From: an uncultured Prevotellaceae bacterium
GTDB lineage: Bacteria > Bacteroidota > Bacteroidia > Bacteroidales > Bacteroidaceae
Length of the DNA: 64,000 nucleotides
Assembly (NCBI GenBank): GCA_900314655.1
Contig: OMWC01000005.1
Span: 1 to 64,000 of the forward strand
Reading direction: 5' to 3'
Shown: positions 32,802-42,339 of the stretch, piece by piece
Position numbering within the stretch: position 1 is the stretch's first letter
Layout of the letters: each line of letters starts with the position of its first letter
The notes under the pieces: generated by a model
What the model was told of the DNA's origin: nothing
Databases searched by the model: none
Seen by the model: the letters and a program-made list of their open reading frames with translations, nothing else
Position numbers and translations under genes: made by a program

Positions 32802-35282
32802 CTATATATTAGCTTCCTCCCAGACCTTCGTCTGCGAGCAGTTGATGCTCTGTTGTAGCGAGCCTACGCGCAGCAGGAACTCACCCTCTTCCAGCATCCA
32901 GCGTCCGTCGGCACCTACGAAAGCCATGCTCTTGGCAGGTAGCCGGAAGGTGACGGTCTCTGTCTGACCGGGCTGTAGCTCCACCTTCGTGAAGTCGCGC
33001 AGACGTTTGTTGTCGGGAACAATTGATGCCACGAGGTCGCTGGTATAGAGCAGCACAGCCTCTTTGCCTGCACGGCTGCCGGTGTTCTTCACATCCACTG
33101 TTATGGTAAGCTCATCGTCGGCGCTGAACGCAGTCTTATCCACCTTCAGGTTGCTGTATTCGAATGTGGTATAGCTCAGTCCGTAGCCGAATGGCCACAG
33201 CAGGCTGACCTTGGCGTCGTAGTTGTAGGCGCCGGCCATGGTGCCCACCTCCTCGCTCACCTTATAGTCATAAGTGTTCAGCGAATTGATTTCACGCGGA
33301 TAGGTGTATGGCATCTTTGCCGAGAAGTTGGAATCGCCTGCCAGCAGGTTAGCCAATGCATCGGCGCCATAGTTTCCAGGAATCAGGATATTGACCACGG
33401 CCTTGGCCAGCGGCTCAATGTCGGTGATGAGACGTGGACGGCCCTCGTTGAGCACCAGGATTACAGGCTTGCCTGTCTTTGCAAGCTGCTTCACCAGGTC
33501 ACGCTGGTTCTCGGAGAGCCACAGGTCAGTCAGGTTGCCGGGTGTCTCGGTGTAGGAGTTCTCGCCGATGCAGGCGATGATGATGTCGGCCTGAGTGGCG
33601 GCATTGACGGCCTTTTCTATCTGCGGTTCATTCTCTTGGTAGTAGGCGCCGTCTTCCTTATAGGTGACACCCTGTTCGAGGATGATGTTCTCATGTCCGT
33701 ATTTGTTGCAGAGGGCTTCGTAAATAGTGTTGTACTTCGCAGCCAGGTCTTCAGCATTATTGCCTTGCCATGTGTAGCTCCATCCGCCATGCAGGCAGCG
33801 CATCTGGTTGGCATTGGGACCAGTCAACAAAATCTTCTTTCCTTTGGCTAGCGGCAGGATGCCACCCTCGTTCTTCAGCAGAATCTCTGACTCTTCGGCG
33901 GCTTGCAATGATTTCTGGGCAAACTCATCTGAGCCGAACTTCTCATAACCTTTTCCTCCGGTGTTGGGCTTCTCAAACAAATTGAGACGGTATTTCACGC
34001 GCAGGATGCGGCGCACGGCATCATCGATGCGTTCCATACTTACTTTGCCTTCTTGCACTAATTCTTTCAGCAGTATGCAGAATTCCACACTATAGGGATC
34101 CATTGACATGTCGATACCGGCATTGATGGCTATGCGGATGGCGTCTTTCTTGTCTTTTGCCACATGCTCACGCGAGAAGAGGTTGTTGATGTCGGCCCAG
34201 TCGGTGACCAACATACCATCCCATTGCAGGTCTTCCTTCAGCCATTTGGTGAGATATTCGTAGCTGGCATGCACGGGCACGCCGTTGATGGAAGCCGAGT
34301 TGACCATCATGGTCAGCGTGCCGGCCAGGGCAGCTGCCTTGAAGGGCTCGAAGTATTTCTCACGCAGCATCTGCGGTGAAATATAGGCCGGTGTGCGGTC
34401 TTTACCTGTCCATGGAGCGCCATAGGCAAAATAGTGCTTGGTGCTGGTGGCCACGTGATAGGGACCGAGGTGGTTTGGATCGTCGCCCTGATAGCCTTTG
34501 ATTTCGGCCTCCACCATGCGAGCATTGACGATGGCATCCTCGCCGAAGCTTTCCCAGATGCGAGCCCATCGCGGATCACGACCGAGGTCAACTACGGGAT
34601 TGTATACCCAAGGGCAGTTTCCGGCACGGCTTTCGTAAGCGGTAATCTCAGCACCTGTGCGGGCCAGTTCTGTATTGAACGTAGCGGCTAAGTTGATGGG
34701 TTGCGGGAACAACGTGCCTCCCTGCGTATAAGTGACGCCGTGGTTGTGGTCCAGTCCGTAGATGTCGGGGATGCCGATATGCTTCATCGACTTCTGCTGT
34801 ATCAGCCGGATCCACTTCTGCCACTGTTCGACGGTGGGGGCGCAGGTGCCTGGCGCATTGAGGATGGAACCCACTTTCCATTTCGAAATGAGCGTGTCGA
34901 GCATCTGCTCGTTCAGTTTCCACACGCGCTTCGTGTCGCCCTGGTAGATGTCGACGGGATAGTTGCCCAACCGGTCGATGATCTGCTGGTCGGTCTTCTT
35001 GAGCAGCGCCTCTATCTCTTTGGGTGGTGCACCATACTGCTGGAGCACCGAGCGCACCTTCTCGCGGTCCACCTTGGCATTCTCCATCGTCATCTTGCCC
35101 ATCACGTCGAGGTTCAGTTCCAGCATCTGTCCGATTTTCTCGTCGAGCGTCATCTTTGAGAGCGTCTTCTCAATCTTAGCCTCCAGCGCAGCATCGCGCG
35201 GAATGGCCGGTTTGCTGTACGATTGGCCGTTCGCCGCCACGGCAGCAAAAGCCACAGTCATAGATAAAAGGATTCTTTTCAT
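32802..35282 (-). CDS. GH3 beta-glycosidase
   Basis: The 826-aa product has a signal peptide ([20 protein letters not shown]). The GH3 N-terminal barrel shows [52 protein letters not shown] and the nucleophile Asp in MLVTDWADI. The C-terminal alpha/beta sandwich shows [20 protein letters not shown] and [15 protein letters not shown], and a fibronectin type III-like end has [13 protein letters not shown]. It would hydrolyse terminal beta-glycosides (glucose or xylose) in the periplasm. In a pectin locus it may act on side-chain or contaminating glucan. It is the last gene of the leftward block but has its own good promoter at 35334-35365 and is separated from GH2 by a large inverted repeat, so it may be expressed independently. 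It has no palindromic insert. Confidence 0.92.
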   Translation of the reverse strand: MKRILLSMTVAFAAVAANGQSYSKPAIPRDAALEAKIEKTLSKMTLDEKIGQMLELNLDVMGKMTMENAKVDREKVRSVLQQYGAPPKEIEALLKKTDQQIIDRLGNYPVDIYQGDTKRVWKLNEQMLDTLISKWKVGSILNAPGTCAPTVEQWQKWIRLIQQKSMKHIGIPDIYGLDHNHGVTYTQGGTLFPQPINLAATFNTELARTGAEITAYESRAGNCPWVYNPVVDLGRDPRWARIWESFGEDAIVNARMVEAEIKGYQGDDPNHLGPYHVATSTKHYFAYGAPWTGKDRTPAYISPQMLREKYFEPFKAAALAGTLTMMVNSASINGVPVHASYEYLTKWLKEDLQWDGMLVTDWADINNLFSREHVAKDKKDAIRIAINAGIDMSMDPYSVEFCILLKELVQEGKVSMERIDDAVRRILRVKYRLNLFEKPNTGGKGYEKFGSDEFAQKSLQAAEESEILLKNEGGILPLAKGKKILLTGPNANQMRCLHGGWSYTWQGNNAEDLAAKYNTIYEALCNKYGHENIILEQGVTYKEDGAYYQENEPQIEKAVNAATQADIIIACIGENSYTETPGNLTDLWLSENQRDLVKQLAKTGKPVILVLNEGRPRLITDIEPLAKAVVNILIPGNYGADALANLLAGDSNFSAKMPYTYPREINSLNTYDYKVSEEVGTMAGAYNYDAKVSLLWPFGYGLSYTTFEYSNLKVDKTAFSADDELTITVDVKNTGSRAGKEAVLLYTSDLVASIVPDNKRLRDFTKVELQPGQTETVTFRLPAKSMAFVGADGRWMLEEGEFLLRVGSLQQSINCSQTKVWEEANI

Positions 35283-35333
35283 ATAAAGTTATATTTTTAG
35301 GTTTTTAATATAAGTCGGTCGATAAATCGGCCA

Positions 35334-35365
35334 CAAATATACGACAAAATGAGCGAACATCCAAA
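35334..35365 (-). promoter_or_regulatory. Bacteroidetes-type promoter of the GH3 gene
   Basis: On the - strand TTTG (35365-35362), 20 nt, TATATTTG (35341-35334) is an ideal -33/-7 pair. Transcription would begin near 35327, about 45 nt before the GH3 ATG. Confidence 0.7.
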
Positions 35366-35457
35366 AATATTTCCATTCTCTTCCATAAATCCCTCCTTTT
35401 ATGGGGGTATATTTCCCACTTGGAAATAATCATTAATAGAGGGACTGTTGATAGACA

Positions 35458-35552
35458 TTATTCATTCACCACAGAAGCACGGAGTTAAAGTATATGTTAG
35501 TGTTAACGTTATCTTTATCGTTAACAACCGTGTCTCTGTGGTGAATGAATAA
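35458..35552. repeat. 95-bp inverted repeat between GH2 and GH3 genes
   Basis: TTATTCATTCACCACAGA (35458 on) pairs over 25 bp with 35528-35552 (TCTGTGGTGAATGAATAA), with two mismatches. Inside it GTTAACG (35502) pairs with CGTTAAC (35519). The ends and size recall a miniature insertion-type element or a large terminator after GH2. The rest of the gap 35283-35457 holds the GH3 promoter and nothing else I can name. Confidence 0.7.
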
Positions 35553-35561
35553 AAGTTGCTT

Positions 35562-38360
35562 TTATTGTATGCCGAAGTCTTTCTGCTGCTGTTCCACTTC
35601 CTGGAGGGTGCGGCGCTTTTCTTCCTCGGACATGGGAGCCCAACCTTGATTCTCCTGAGGGGAGGGGTTCTTCAAATCCCCATTCTTTCGGGAGGGGTCT
35701 GGCTTTTCTTTGTAGCACATCTTGCCCTCGTAGGGGATGCTCTCTATGGTAAGGGTATCGGCGGCGGGGGCGTAGGTGGCAGGCCATTGCGAACGGGCGG
35801 TGATGGTGATCTTTCCGGCGCGGTTGGTGCTCTGCACGAGGATGGGCGCTGAGCCCCATTCTACGGCACGCGGATTGGCGGCGATGCTCTCGTCGCCAAT
35901 GATGTGGCCTTCGCCCTCGACGGTGAACGCAATCTGGTCTTTGGCCAGACGGCGCACGTTGCCGTTATCGTCGGTAATCTCGGCCACGACCACGATGAAG
36001 TCGGAGCCATCGGCCACGAGCTTCTTGCCCATCTCGTCGGCATAGAGGCGAATCTTAGTGGAGCGGCGCGAAGGCATCTTTTTCTCCTTGACTACCACCT
36101 TGCCGTCGACGATGCCTTCGGCCAGCAGCGATACGTGTTGCCAGTCGCGCTTTTTATAACTGTATTCGCGGGCTTCCCAGAAATCCCAGAAGTGGGGGAA
36201 CACCACGGGCGCATTGGGCAGCCCGTTGGGATCGTGCACTACAGGGAGCGTCATCTGCCGGTCACCTTCGAGGAAGGAGAGGCGCACGCTGTCGCAATTG
36301 GAGAACACCACCACGTCTTGGTCGGAGAAAGGCGTCATTTCGTTAGCGATAAAGAGAACCCACCCCTGCCCCTCCCGAAGGGAGGGGTTGTTTAAATCCC
36401 CATCCCTTCGGGAGGGGGGTAGGGGGTGGGTCTGACTCCTGAACATTTCGAAGGCATATTTCTTCTGGCGGAAAGCATCGTAGATGCCACCGAAATAGGG
36501 ATCGGGATGATAGCCACGCTGATGATCGAAGGGATGCCATTGGCAACCGCCGATGAACTGCCGCTGGCCGTGGCGCATCGTGCCGTAGGTGTCGGCCAAC
36601 GAGAGGGCTGCTGTGAGCATAGGCTTTTCGCCCCATCCGCGGGCAGCACGGTTCAGACAGTTGTGTGCATACCAGTCGTCAACCATCTCACCGAACTCGC
36701 GGGTGAAGATACATTTGTTGGGGAGCGGCTCGGTCTGCGGCTTGACGGTAACGGTGGGTTGCTGCGAACCTTTAGTTGCCACGGGGCCGGTCACGTCGTC
36801 AGGCCATCCGTAGAGCACGTCGTAGTTGTCTTTCACACCTGCAGAATTCATATCAGCAGCAGCCACGGGGCGTCCGGGGTAGGGGAACTCGTCGCGCGTA
36901 ATCTGCAAGGCTTTCAGGGCGAAGTCCTCGGGATAGCGTGTCTCGTTAAGGATGGGTTCCCACATCAGCACGGAAGGATGGTTGCGGTCGCGGCGGATAA
37001 TCTGGCGGGTATTCTCGTGAACCAGTTCTGCCCAGTAGGTGTCTTTGTTCCAGTATTGCCAGCCGGGTGTGGGCACAATGATGAAGATGCCCAGTTCGTC
37101 GAGCGCATCCATGAACGACGGATCCTGCGGATAGTGGGCTGCGCGGATGATGTTCATGCCGGCATCCTTCAGTCGGCGGGCATCGCGCCATTGCTGGCTG
37201 TTGGGCATGGCATTACCCACGAGGGCAAAATCCTGATGGCGGTTCCCGCCAATCAACTGTCCGTAGGGCTTGCCGTTGAGCCAGAAACCGTCCTTGCCGC
37301 GGAACTCCGCCTTGCGGATTCCCATGCGGATGAGGCCGCCGTCACGCTCCCCTTTCATCCCCCCTTGGGTGGAAACTGTTATTTCCACATTATATAGGTA
37401 GGGGTCTTCGGGGCTCCACAGGTGTGGGTTCTTGAGTGTGGTGCTCAGAATGGCAGTTTTGTCCTCACCGTTCTTGAGTGAAAGTTTCTGTTTTATTGTC
37501 TTAACGAGCTTGCCTTCAGCCGTCTTAATCTTAGCCACCACCTCTGTAGTAACAGCTCCCTCCCTAAGCCGGGAGGGCTGGGGTGAGTCTTCTCTCTTTA
37601 CATTCACGTTAATAAACACTTCGGCACTCTTCTCCGAGATTTTGTCGTAGTGCAGGAAGATGCCGCCACCGGCCACCTGGTTCATTTCGTTGGCATCAGT
37701 GATATGAACGGGAGAGGTGCCGATGAGCCATACATCGCGGTACATACCCCCATGATAGGCAAAGTCGAGCTGTGTCTGTTTCTTTCCCGGTGGGTAACTT
37801 TTGTCATCGCTGTTGTCAGCTTTTACGGCAATCAGACAGGTGTCACCAGCCTGGAAGTTCAGGTCGTTGCCTGTGAGATGAACGGTGATGGGGAGGTAGC
37901 CACCGAGATGTTTCTGCACGAGGATACCGTTGACATACACCTCCTGCTTTCCCATGATGGCTTCGAAATAGACCGTTATGTCCTTGCCCTTCATGTCGGC
38001 GGGCACAGTGAAATGCTTCCGATACCATACTACGCCCTGATAGTTGCGGCAACCGCTGGCTTCGCTGGGCACAAGCATGGCCGTATGGGGCGCACAGACC
38101 ACTTCCCATTCCTTGTCGTTGAAGGATTTGGCTTCGGCTCCCTGCACGTCGCCGCGGTGGAAGCGCCATCCCTGATTGAAATTATAGATGACACGCCCGC
38201 TGCCTTCCAGAGGAAACAGACCGGCTACAGAATTGTCTGCAAATGCAGACAAAGAAGAAAACAAGAGGAAGAAAAAGAGGCTCAATCCCCTACAAACCCT
38301 CCCCCGGCCCCTCCCTAAATGGAGGGGAGTAGATACTTTTGTTATATTTTGTTGTTTCAT
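35562..38360 (-). CDS. GH2 beta-glycosidase (galactosidase/glucuronidase type)
   Basis: The 932-aa product has a signal peptide whose basic part is lengthened by a palindromic element (STPLHLGRGRGRVC, residues 10-23) before the hydrophobic core FFFLLFSSLSAFA. The GH2 sandwich domains show NQGWRFHRGDV, VWYRKHFTVP and YHGGMYRDVWLI. The barrel shows GGNRHQDFALVG, MNIIRAAHYPQDPSFMDALD, a probable acid/base in MWEPILNETRYP and a probable nucleophile in FTREFGEM. C-terminal domains follow. It would release beta-linked galactose or glucuronic acid from pectin side chains. Further in-frame inserts are PQPSRLREGA (about 258-269), HPLPPSRRDGDLNNPSLRE (about 643-668) and PDPSRKNGDLKNPSPQE near the C-terminus (about 886-908). 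The substrate cannot be fixed. The 82-nt gap to GH78 upstream is itself largely such an element. Confidence 0.88.
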   Translation of the reverse strand: MKQQNITKVSTPLHLGRGRGRVCRGLSLFFFLLFSSLSAFADNSVAGLFPLEGSGRVIYNFNQGWRFHRGDVQGAEAKSFNDKEWEVVCAPHTAMLVPSEASGCRNYQGVVWYRKHFTVPADMKGKDITVYFEAIMGKQEVYVNGILVQKHLGGYLPITVHLTGNDLNFQAGDTCLIAVKADNSDDKSYPPGKKQTQLDFAYHGGMYRDVWLIGTSPVHITDANEMNQVAGGGIFLHYDKISEKSAEVFINVNVKREDSPQPSRLREGAVTTEVVAKIKTAEGKLVKTIKQKLSLKNGEDKTAILSTTLKNPHLWSPEDPYLYNVEITVSTQGGMKGERDGGLIRMGIRKAEFRGKDGFWLNGKPYGQLIGGNRHQDFALVGNAMPNSQQWRDARRLKDAGMNIIRAAHYPQDPSFMDALDELGIFIIVPTPGWQYWNKDTYWAELVHENTRQIIRRDRNHPSVLMWEPILNETRYPEDFALKALQITRDEFPYPGRPVAAADMNSAGVKDNYDVLYGWPDDVTGPVATKGSQQPTVTVKPQTEPLPNKCIFTREFGEMVDDWYAHNCLNRAARGWGEKPMLTAALSLADTYGTMRHGQRQFIGGCQWHPFDHQRGYHPDPYFGGIYDAFRQKKYAFEMFRSQTHPLPPSRRDGDLNNPSLREGQGWVLFIANEMTPFSDQDVVVFSNCDSVRLSFLEGDRQMTLPVVHDPNGLPNAPVVFPHFWDFWEAREYSYKKRDWQHVSLLAEGIVDGKVVVKEKKMPSRRSTKIRLYADEMGKKLVADGSDFIVVVAEITDDNGNVRRLAKDQIAFTVEGEGHIIGDESIAANPRAVEWGSAPILVQSTNRAGKITITARSQWPATYAPAADTLTIESIPYEGKMCYKEKPDPSRKNGDLKNPSPQENQGWAPMSEEEKRRTLQEVEQQQKDFGIQ
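35637..35704. repeat. double palindromic element near the GH2 C-terminus
   Basis: Hairpins around TCTCCTGAGGGGAGGGG and CCCCATTCTTTCGGGAGGGG, joined by TTCTTCAAAT, are translated as PDPSRKNGDLKNPSPQE. Same layout as the element at 36356. Confidence 0.7.
36356..36434. repeat. double palindromic element inside the GH2 gene
   Basis: CCCCTCCCGAAGGGAGGGG and CCCATCCCTTCGGGAGGGG, joined by TTGTTTAAATC, are translated as HPLPPSRRDGDLNNPSLRE after the barrel domain. Confidence 0.75.
37554..37590. repeat. single palindromic element inside the GH2 gene
   Basis: GCTCCCTCCCTAAGCCGGGA, then GGGCTGGGGTGAGTC, is translated as PQPSRLREGA in the second sandwich domain. It is the same type as the intergenic copy at 38401. 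Confidence 0.75.
38293..38331. repeat. palindromic element in the GH2 signal-peptide region
   Basis: CCCTCCCCCGGCCCCTCCCT followed by AAATGGAGGGGAGTAG encodes STPLHLGRGRGRVC, lengthening the basic n-region of the signal peptide. Confidence 0.65.
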
Positions 38361-38400
38361 ATATAATAATTTTTATTTTTTATTTCATTTAAAAGTAATT

Positions 38401-38436
38401 GCTCCCTCCCTAAGCAGGGAGGGCTGGGGTGGGTCT
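38401..38436. repeat. intergenic palindromic element between GH78 and GH2
   Basis: GCTCCCTCCCTAAGCAGGGA, then GGGCTGGGGTGGGTC, occupies about half of the 82-nt gap. It is the reverse complement of the copy inside the esterase gene at 46905, and its first 20 bases are almost those of the long direct repeats at 5011 and 13651. Confidence 0.8.
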
Positions 38437-38442
38437 TGGTCT

Positions 38443-41400
38443 TTAGGGGAGGATCTCCACATGTTTAACCCTTTCCCTTCTCCAAGTATAAACCACATGG
38501 ATGTGGCCGTCTTTGGTCTGGATAATTGATGGGTAGCTATACTGGCTGATGGGCGAATCCTCTAAGGTCATCCAGTGCTCCCAATGGATGCCGTCCTTCG
38601 ACTTGAGCAGGGCCAGCGGGGTGCGTGCACCTTTCTCTTTGTCGGGTTCAATGGGCCAGTGGTTGCAGATCATTGCAAACGACCCGTCTTGTAGAGTAAC
38701 GGCATCCAGGCCTGAATTATTGTTTGGCGTATCAATCAATTGGAGTTTGCTCCAGGTTTCTCCGTTGTCGCTGCTGTAGGTGATGCCGACGTGGCGGCTG
38801 CGGGTGCGGCAGACTGCCTGCAGACGACCATCGGGCAGGAAGATGATGGAGGGCTGTATGGCTTTCACGCCTTCGTCGGCTTCCACGAAGGGTGAGCGTT
38901 TCCACGTCTTGCCCATATCGTCGGAGTATTCGAAGTAGAGTTTCCAGCCGTCGCGCTCATCACTCGTAGGAGCAATCAGGCGGCCTTTCGAAAGAACGGG
39001 CTTGTTCTTGACGGGGCCATAGATGCCGTCAGGCAGTGGTTCGCGCTGGCTCCACGTCTTGCCACCGTCCTTCGAACGGCATACCCATCCTTTCCAGCCG
39101 GCCACATTGGGACCAATCTTGAAATAGAGCTGCAGCTCACCCCCGGGCACTTGATAGAGTACGGGATTCCAGCAAGCCTCGCGGTAGTTGTTGCCGATGG
39201 CTGCTTCACCGCGGTTGGTCTTCCATGAAGCCCACTCGGGAATCGGCATGAACTTACCCTTGAAGGCCGGTTTCTGGGGAGTTACCACCTGACTGACTTT
39301 ACCTTCAGGGTTCGGTTTGAGGGGTTTCAGTTCCACGCCGTCGGCAACCATCTGCGGAGCCGTCCACGTCTTGCTGCCTTTGGGCTTGCGGCTCACCCAG
39401 ATGCTTACATCGGGGTTGCGCTCTTTGGTGCCGCCGAAATAGGTGGCCACGAGGTCACCTTTCGTGGTTTCCACGATGGAAGCGGAATGGCACTGGGGGA
39501 AGTCGGCTTCCTCGTAGAGCCATTCGTCGGCGAGGATTTTTCCAGCAGTGGGACCGCTGGACGCCTGACTGGCTTTAGCATTCATCATGGCGATGCGGTC
39601 GGGGGCTGACTCGTTGAGGTCGTAGCTGCCGGAACCGAGGGTTTTCTTGGTGCCGTCGGGGAGATAGAGGGTAGCTTCGGTGTTGGCCGGAATCTCCACA
39701 TGCCAGAGCAGCCGGCCCTGCTCTTTCTTCCACTGGCTGACAATCGTGCCATAGATACTTTGGTAGGAAGCACGGATGTTGTTCATCTCGGGAACGGAAA
39801 AATCGGGCTTCAGGGTGATATGACGGAACCCGTCGGTGCTCTGGATTCCGGCCACATCCTCATAGAGCCATGAGATGAGGTCGCCCAGAAGCATCACGTG
39901 GTTGCCGGAGTTCATCTTCGGCGAGGCAGTGTCGCCGTTCCAGAGTTCCCAGATGGTGGTGGCGCCCTTCTCGGCCATATAGCCCCACGAGGGGTAACTC
40001 TTGTTGGTGGCCAGGTGCCAGGCCACGTCTGAGCGTCCCATATCGGTCAGTCCGTGCATCAGCCAACTGATGCCGATGACGCCGCAGGACACATGTCCAC
40101 CGTTGTCGGTGATGATGTTCTTGATGATATTCTTCTCCACCTCCTGCTTCACGTAGTCATCGTCAATCATTCCGAAAGTAAGCGGCAGCAGGTTGGCCGT
40201 CACTGTGTTGTTGCCGTAGAAAGTGCTGTCGGGATAGAGGATATGTCCGGGCACGGTAGTCGTTCCGCGCTTCACGGTCAGGAACTTCTTGTTGAAGGCC
40301 TCTTTGGTCAGTGCGGCTTCGTCAGTGAATTGCTGGGCATCAGCAGTGAGTCCCTGCTTCCGGGCAAAGTCAGCCATCATCCGGTTGATTCTGTAATAGT
40401 AGGCCGTGGCGATAAGCGTTCCGTCGGTAACGCGGGCGGGGTCTTCACTATGGATGAGTTCTTCCCTTTCGGGCGGCACACACCAGTCACCGTATTTGTC
40501 GCGGGGCATCAGTCCGTCCTGTTGGTATTGGTATTTCAGATGCTCAAGCCAGCGTTTCACGTCGGGGTAGAACTTGCGCATGGGCTGTTCGTCGCCATAT
40601 TGGCGAATCATCATGTCGAGGGCCATCGGCAGGGCAGCAGGCCAGGTCACGTTGTCAGAATAGTAGTTCCAGAACGCGGGAGCCACATCAGGGATGCATC
40701 CGTCCTCGCGCTGTGCCTCGGTGATGTCGCGTGCCCATTTGGCATAGAGCGTATTGTTGTCGAAGAGGAATGCTTCGCCATAGCAGCCGCGGGTGCGGTC
40801 GCCGAGCCACGGCTGGCGTTCGTCGCGCTGCGGACAGTCAACGGGCAGTCCTTTATAGTTGGCCAGCACACCCCAGTAGGCATTGTGGAACACCTTCTGA
40901 AGAATGGTGTCGGTGGTCTCGAAGGTGCCTGTGGAGGGGATGGCATCCGAAACTATTTCGGCGATAAAATCGCCGGGTAAGGGACGGGACCTCAAGCCCT
41001 TGATTTCTGCGTAGCGGCCTCCGTGATAGACGAAGGTGGGATGCCACCAGGTGTTGTTTTCCTTGCCGTCGGCGATATAGCGGTCGGTGCTCAGGGCATG
41101 GCGGAAATTCTCGCGCCAGAGATTACCGTCGGCATCTAGTTTCTCGGCGTAGCGGATGGTGATGGTGTCACCGGCTTTGGTTCCGTTGAGGCGGAGACTG
41201 AGCCATCCGGCAAAATTCTGTCCGAAATCCACGATAACGGTTGATGGGTGTTGGGTGTTGGGTGTTGGGTGTTGGGTGATAGTTTTGGGCTGAAGTGTTT
41301 TCACCACTTTCATGTTGGGACTCATCGCTCCGCGTAGGGTGCCCAGGGGAATGGCCACGCGTTCGGCTTTCTCCCATCGGGAGTCGTCGAAGCCCGGCTT

Positions 41401-42339
41401 CGTCCAGTCAGTGAGTGCCTTGGTGGCATCGTAGATTTCACCGTCGTACTCATTGTTTGAGCGGATGGCACCGTCGGCATTGATCTTCCATTTATCAGAA
41501 GAAGAGATCACTTTGCGTGTGCCGTCGGTGTATTCGATGATGAGGTTCAGGCGCAGTTTAGGATATCCGAAGTTGGCTATCTTGTAGGGCTTCTTCTTCT
41601 GCTGCATGGTGTAGTAGCGGCCATTGCCGAGTACAACGGAAAGGCATACCGTCTTCGCCCCATCGGGGGATAAGAGGGAGGTCACATCGTAAGCATTGTA
41701 GAGCACGGTCTTACGGTAGTCGGTGGGGGCGGGAGCGAGTACGTCGTCACCCACTTTCTGCCCATTGATGAAAGCCTCATACATGCCCAGTCCGCTCACG
41801 TAGAGCGTAGCCTGGCAGATAGGTTCCTTGCCGGTTTCAAATTCGGTGCGCAGGTAGCGGGCAGAGAGTTGTGAGTGTTCCTCTTCCTTGTCCCAGGCAT
41901 TGGCATGATCCATGCCTATCCACTGGCCCTGCCAGTCGGACTCGTTGAGCAGTCCTATATTGAACATCGCCACGTTGCTCCATTCCGATTTGCCTTTGTT
42001 GGTCTCAACGCTGATGCGCCAGTAGCCCCGGGTGTTGCTCCGGAGCTGTCGGCCTTCATAGCGGACCCACTGCGACTGGCTGCTCTTCACGTTGGCATCC
42101 CAGAGGTCGCCCTCGCAGCGTTCAGCCTTTTCGGGCGTGGAAGCCACGATGATATGATAGGCCGTCTGCATCACGCCTTGTGCATCGGCGACGATTTGCC
42201 ATCCAAAACGCGGCGTCGGTGTGTCGAGACTCATCGGCGATTCCAGTCGTTCGGTGCGCAGGTTGGTCACCGTGACTTTGGCTTCTAGGTTAACTAGAAA
42301 AACTAGAAAAACTAGAAAAACTAGGGATATTCTCTTCAT
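38443..42339 (-). CDS. GH78 alpha-L-rhamnosidase fused to a sialidase-like BNR domain
   Basis: The 1298-aa product has a signal peptide whose core LVFLVFLVFLV comes from a CTAGTTTTT tandem repeat. Residues about 20-900 are a complete alpha-L-rhamnosidase: N-terminal sandwich domains (TNLRTERLESPMSLDTPTPR, LYVSGLGMYEAFINGQKVGD), then an alpha/alpha barrel with LPVDCPQRDERQPWLGD, where the Asp/Glu of DERQ are the expected catalytic region, and EKGATTIWELWNGD. After about residue 935 a second module begins, DEWLYEEADFPQCHSASIVE. It has Asp-box motifs (SKDGGKTWSQ, SDDMGKTWKR, SSDNGETWSK) of a six-bladed BNR/sialidase-like propeller. Rhamnose removal from rhamnogalacturonan is expected for the first module; the second may be a hydrolase of unknown substrate. 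An HPTPNTQHP insert lies near residue 355. Its ATG overlaps the GH140 stop by one base. Confidence 0.88.
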   Translation of the reverse strand: MKRISLVFLVFLVFLVNLEAKVTVTNLRTERLESPMSLDTPTPRFGWQIVADAQGVMQTAYHIIVASTPEKAERCEGDLWDANVKSSQSQWVRYEGRQLRSNTRGYWRISVETNKGKSEWSNVAMFNIGLLNESDWQGQWIGMDHANAWDKEEEHSQLSARYLRTEFETGKEPICQATLYVSGLGMYEAFINGQKVGDDVLAPAPTDYRKTVLYNAYDVTSLLSPDGAKTVCLSVVLGNGRYYTMQQKKKPYKIANFGYPKLRLNLIIEYTDGTRKVISSSDKWKINADGAIRSNNEYDGEIYDATKALTDWTKPGFDDSRWEKAERVAIPLGTLRGAMSPNMKVVKTLQPKTITQHPTPNTQHPSTVIVDFGQNFAGWLSLRLNGTKAGDTITIRYAEKLDADGNLWRENFRHALSTDRYIADGKENNTWWHPTFVYHGGRYAEIKGLRSRPLPGDFIAEIVSDAIPSTGTFETTDTILQKVFHNAYWGVLANYKGLPVDCPQRDERQPWLGDRTRGCYGEAFLFDNNTLYAKWARDITEAQREDGCIPDVAPAFWNYYSDNVTWPAALPMALDMMIRQYGDEQPMRKFYPDVKRWLEHLKYQYQQDGLMPRDKYGDWCVPPEREELIHSEDPARVTDGTLIATAYYYRINRMMADFARKQGLTADAQQFTDEAALTKEAFNKKFLTVKRGTTTVPGHILYPDSTFYGNNTVTANLLPLTFGMIDDDYVKQEVEKNIIKNIITDNGGHVSCGVIGISWLMHGLTDMGRSDVAWHLATNKSYPSWGYMAEKGATTIWELWNGDTASPKMNSGNHVMLLGDLISWLYEDVAGIQSTDGFRHITLKPDFSVPEMNNIRASYQSIYGTIVSQWKKEQGRLLWHVEIPANTEATLYLPDGTKKTLGSGSYDLNESAPDRIAMMNAKASQASSGPTAGKILADEWLYEEADFPQCHSASIVETTKGDLVATYFGGTKERNPDVSIWVSRKPKGSKTWTAPQMVADGVELKPLKPNPEGKVSQVVTPQKPAFKGKFMPIPEWASWKTNRGEAAIGNNYREACWNPVLYQVPGGELQLYFKIGPNVAGWKGWVCRSKDGGKTWSQREPLPDGIYGPVKNKPVLSKGRLIAPTSDERDGWKLYFEYSDDMGKTWKRSPFVEADEGVKAIQPSIIFLPDGRLQAVCRTRSRHVGITYSSDNGETWSKLQLIDTPNNNSGLDAVTLQDGSFAMICNHWPIEPDKEKGARTPLALLKSKDGIHWEHWMTLEDSPISQYSYPSIIQTKDGHIHVVYTWRRERVKHVEILP
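41239..41281. repeat. GGTGTTGGGT tandem repeat inside the GH78 gene
   Basis: About four perfect units of GGTGTTGGGT are read on the - strand as TQHPTPNTQHPST between LQPK and VIVDFGQNFAG. The same word forms the signal peptide of the lyase at 19435. Confidence 0.75.
42285..42325. repeat. CTAGAAAAA tandem repeat coding for the GH78 signal peptide
   Basis: Four copies of ACTAGAAAA with a 9-10 bp period encode, on the - strand, LVFLVFLVFLV. A variant CTAGA repeat lies in the GH43-type gene at 50641. Confidence 0.75.

Noticed and set aside
35458-35552. Insertion sequence
   Set aside because: No transposase frame lies between the arms; the element is too short to be more than a miniature element or a terminator.
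36426-37397. 323-codon open frame on +, antisense to the GH2 gene
   Set aside because: Shadow of the GH2 catalytic domain; low-complexity composition and no start context.
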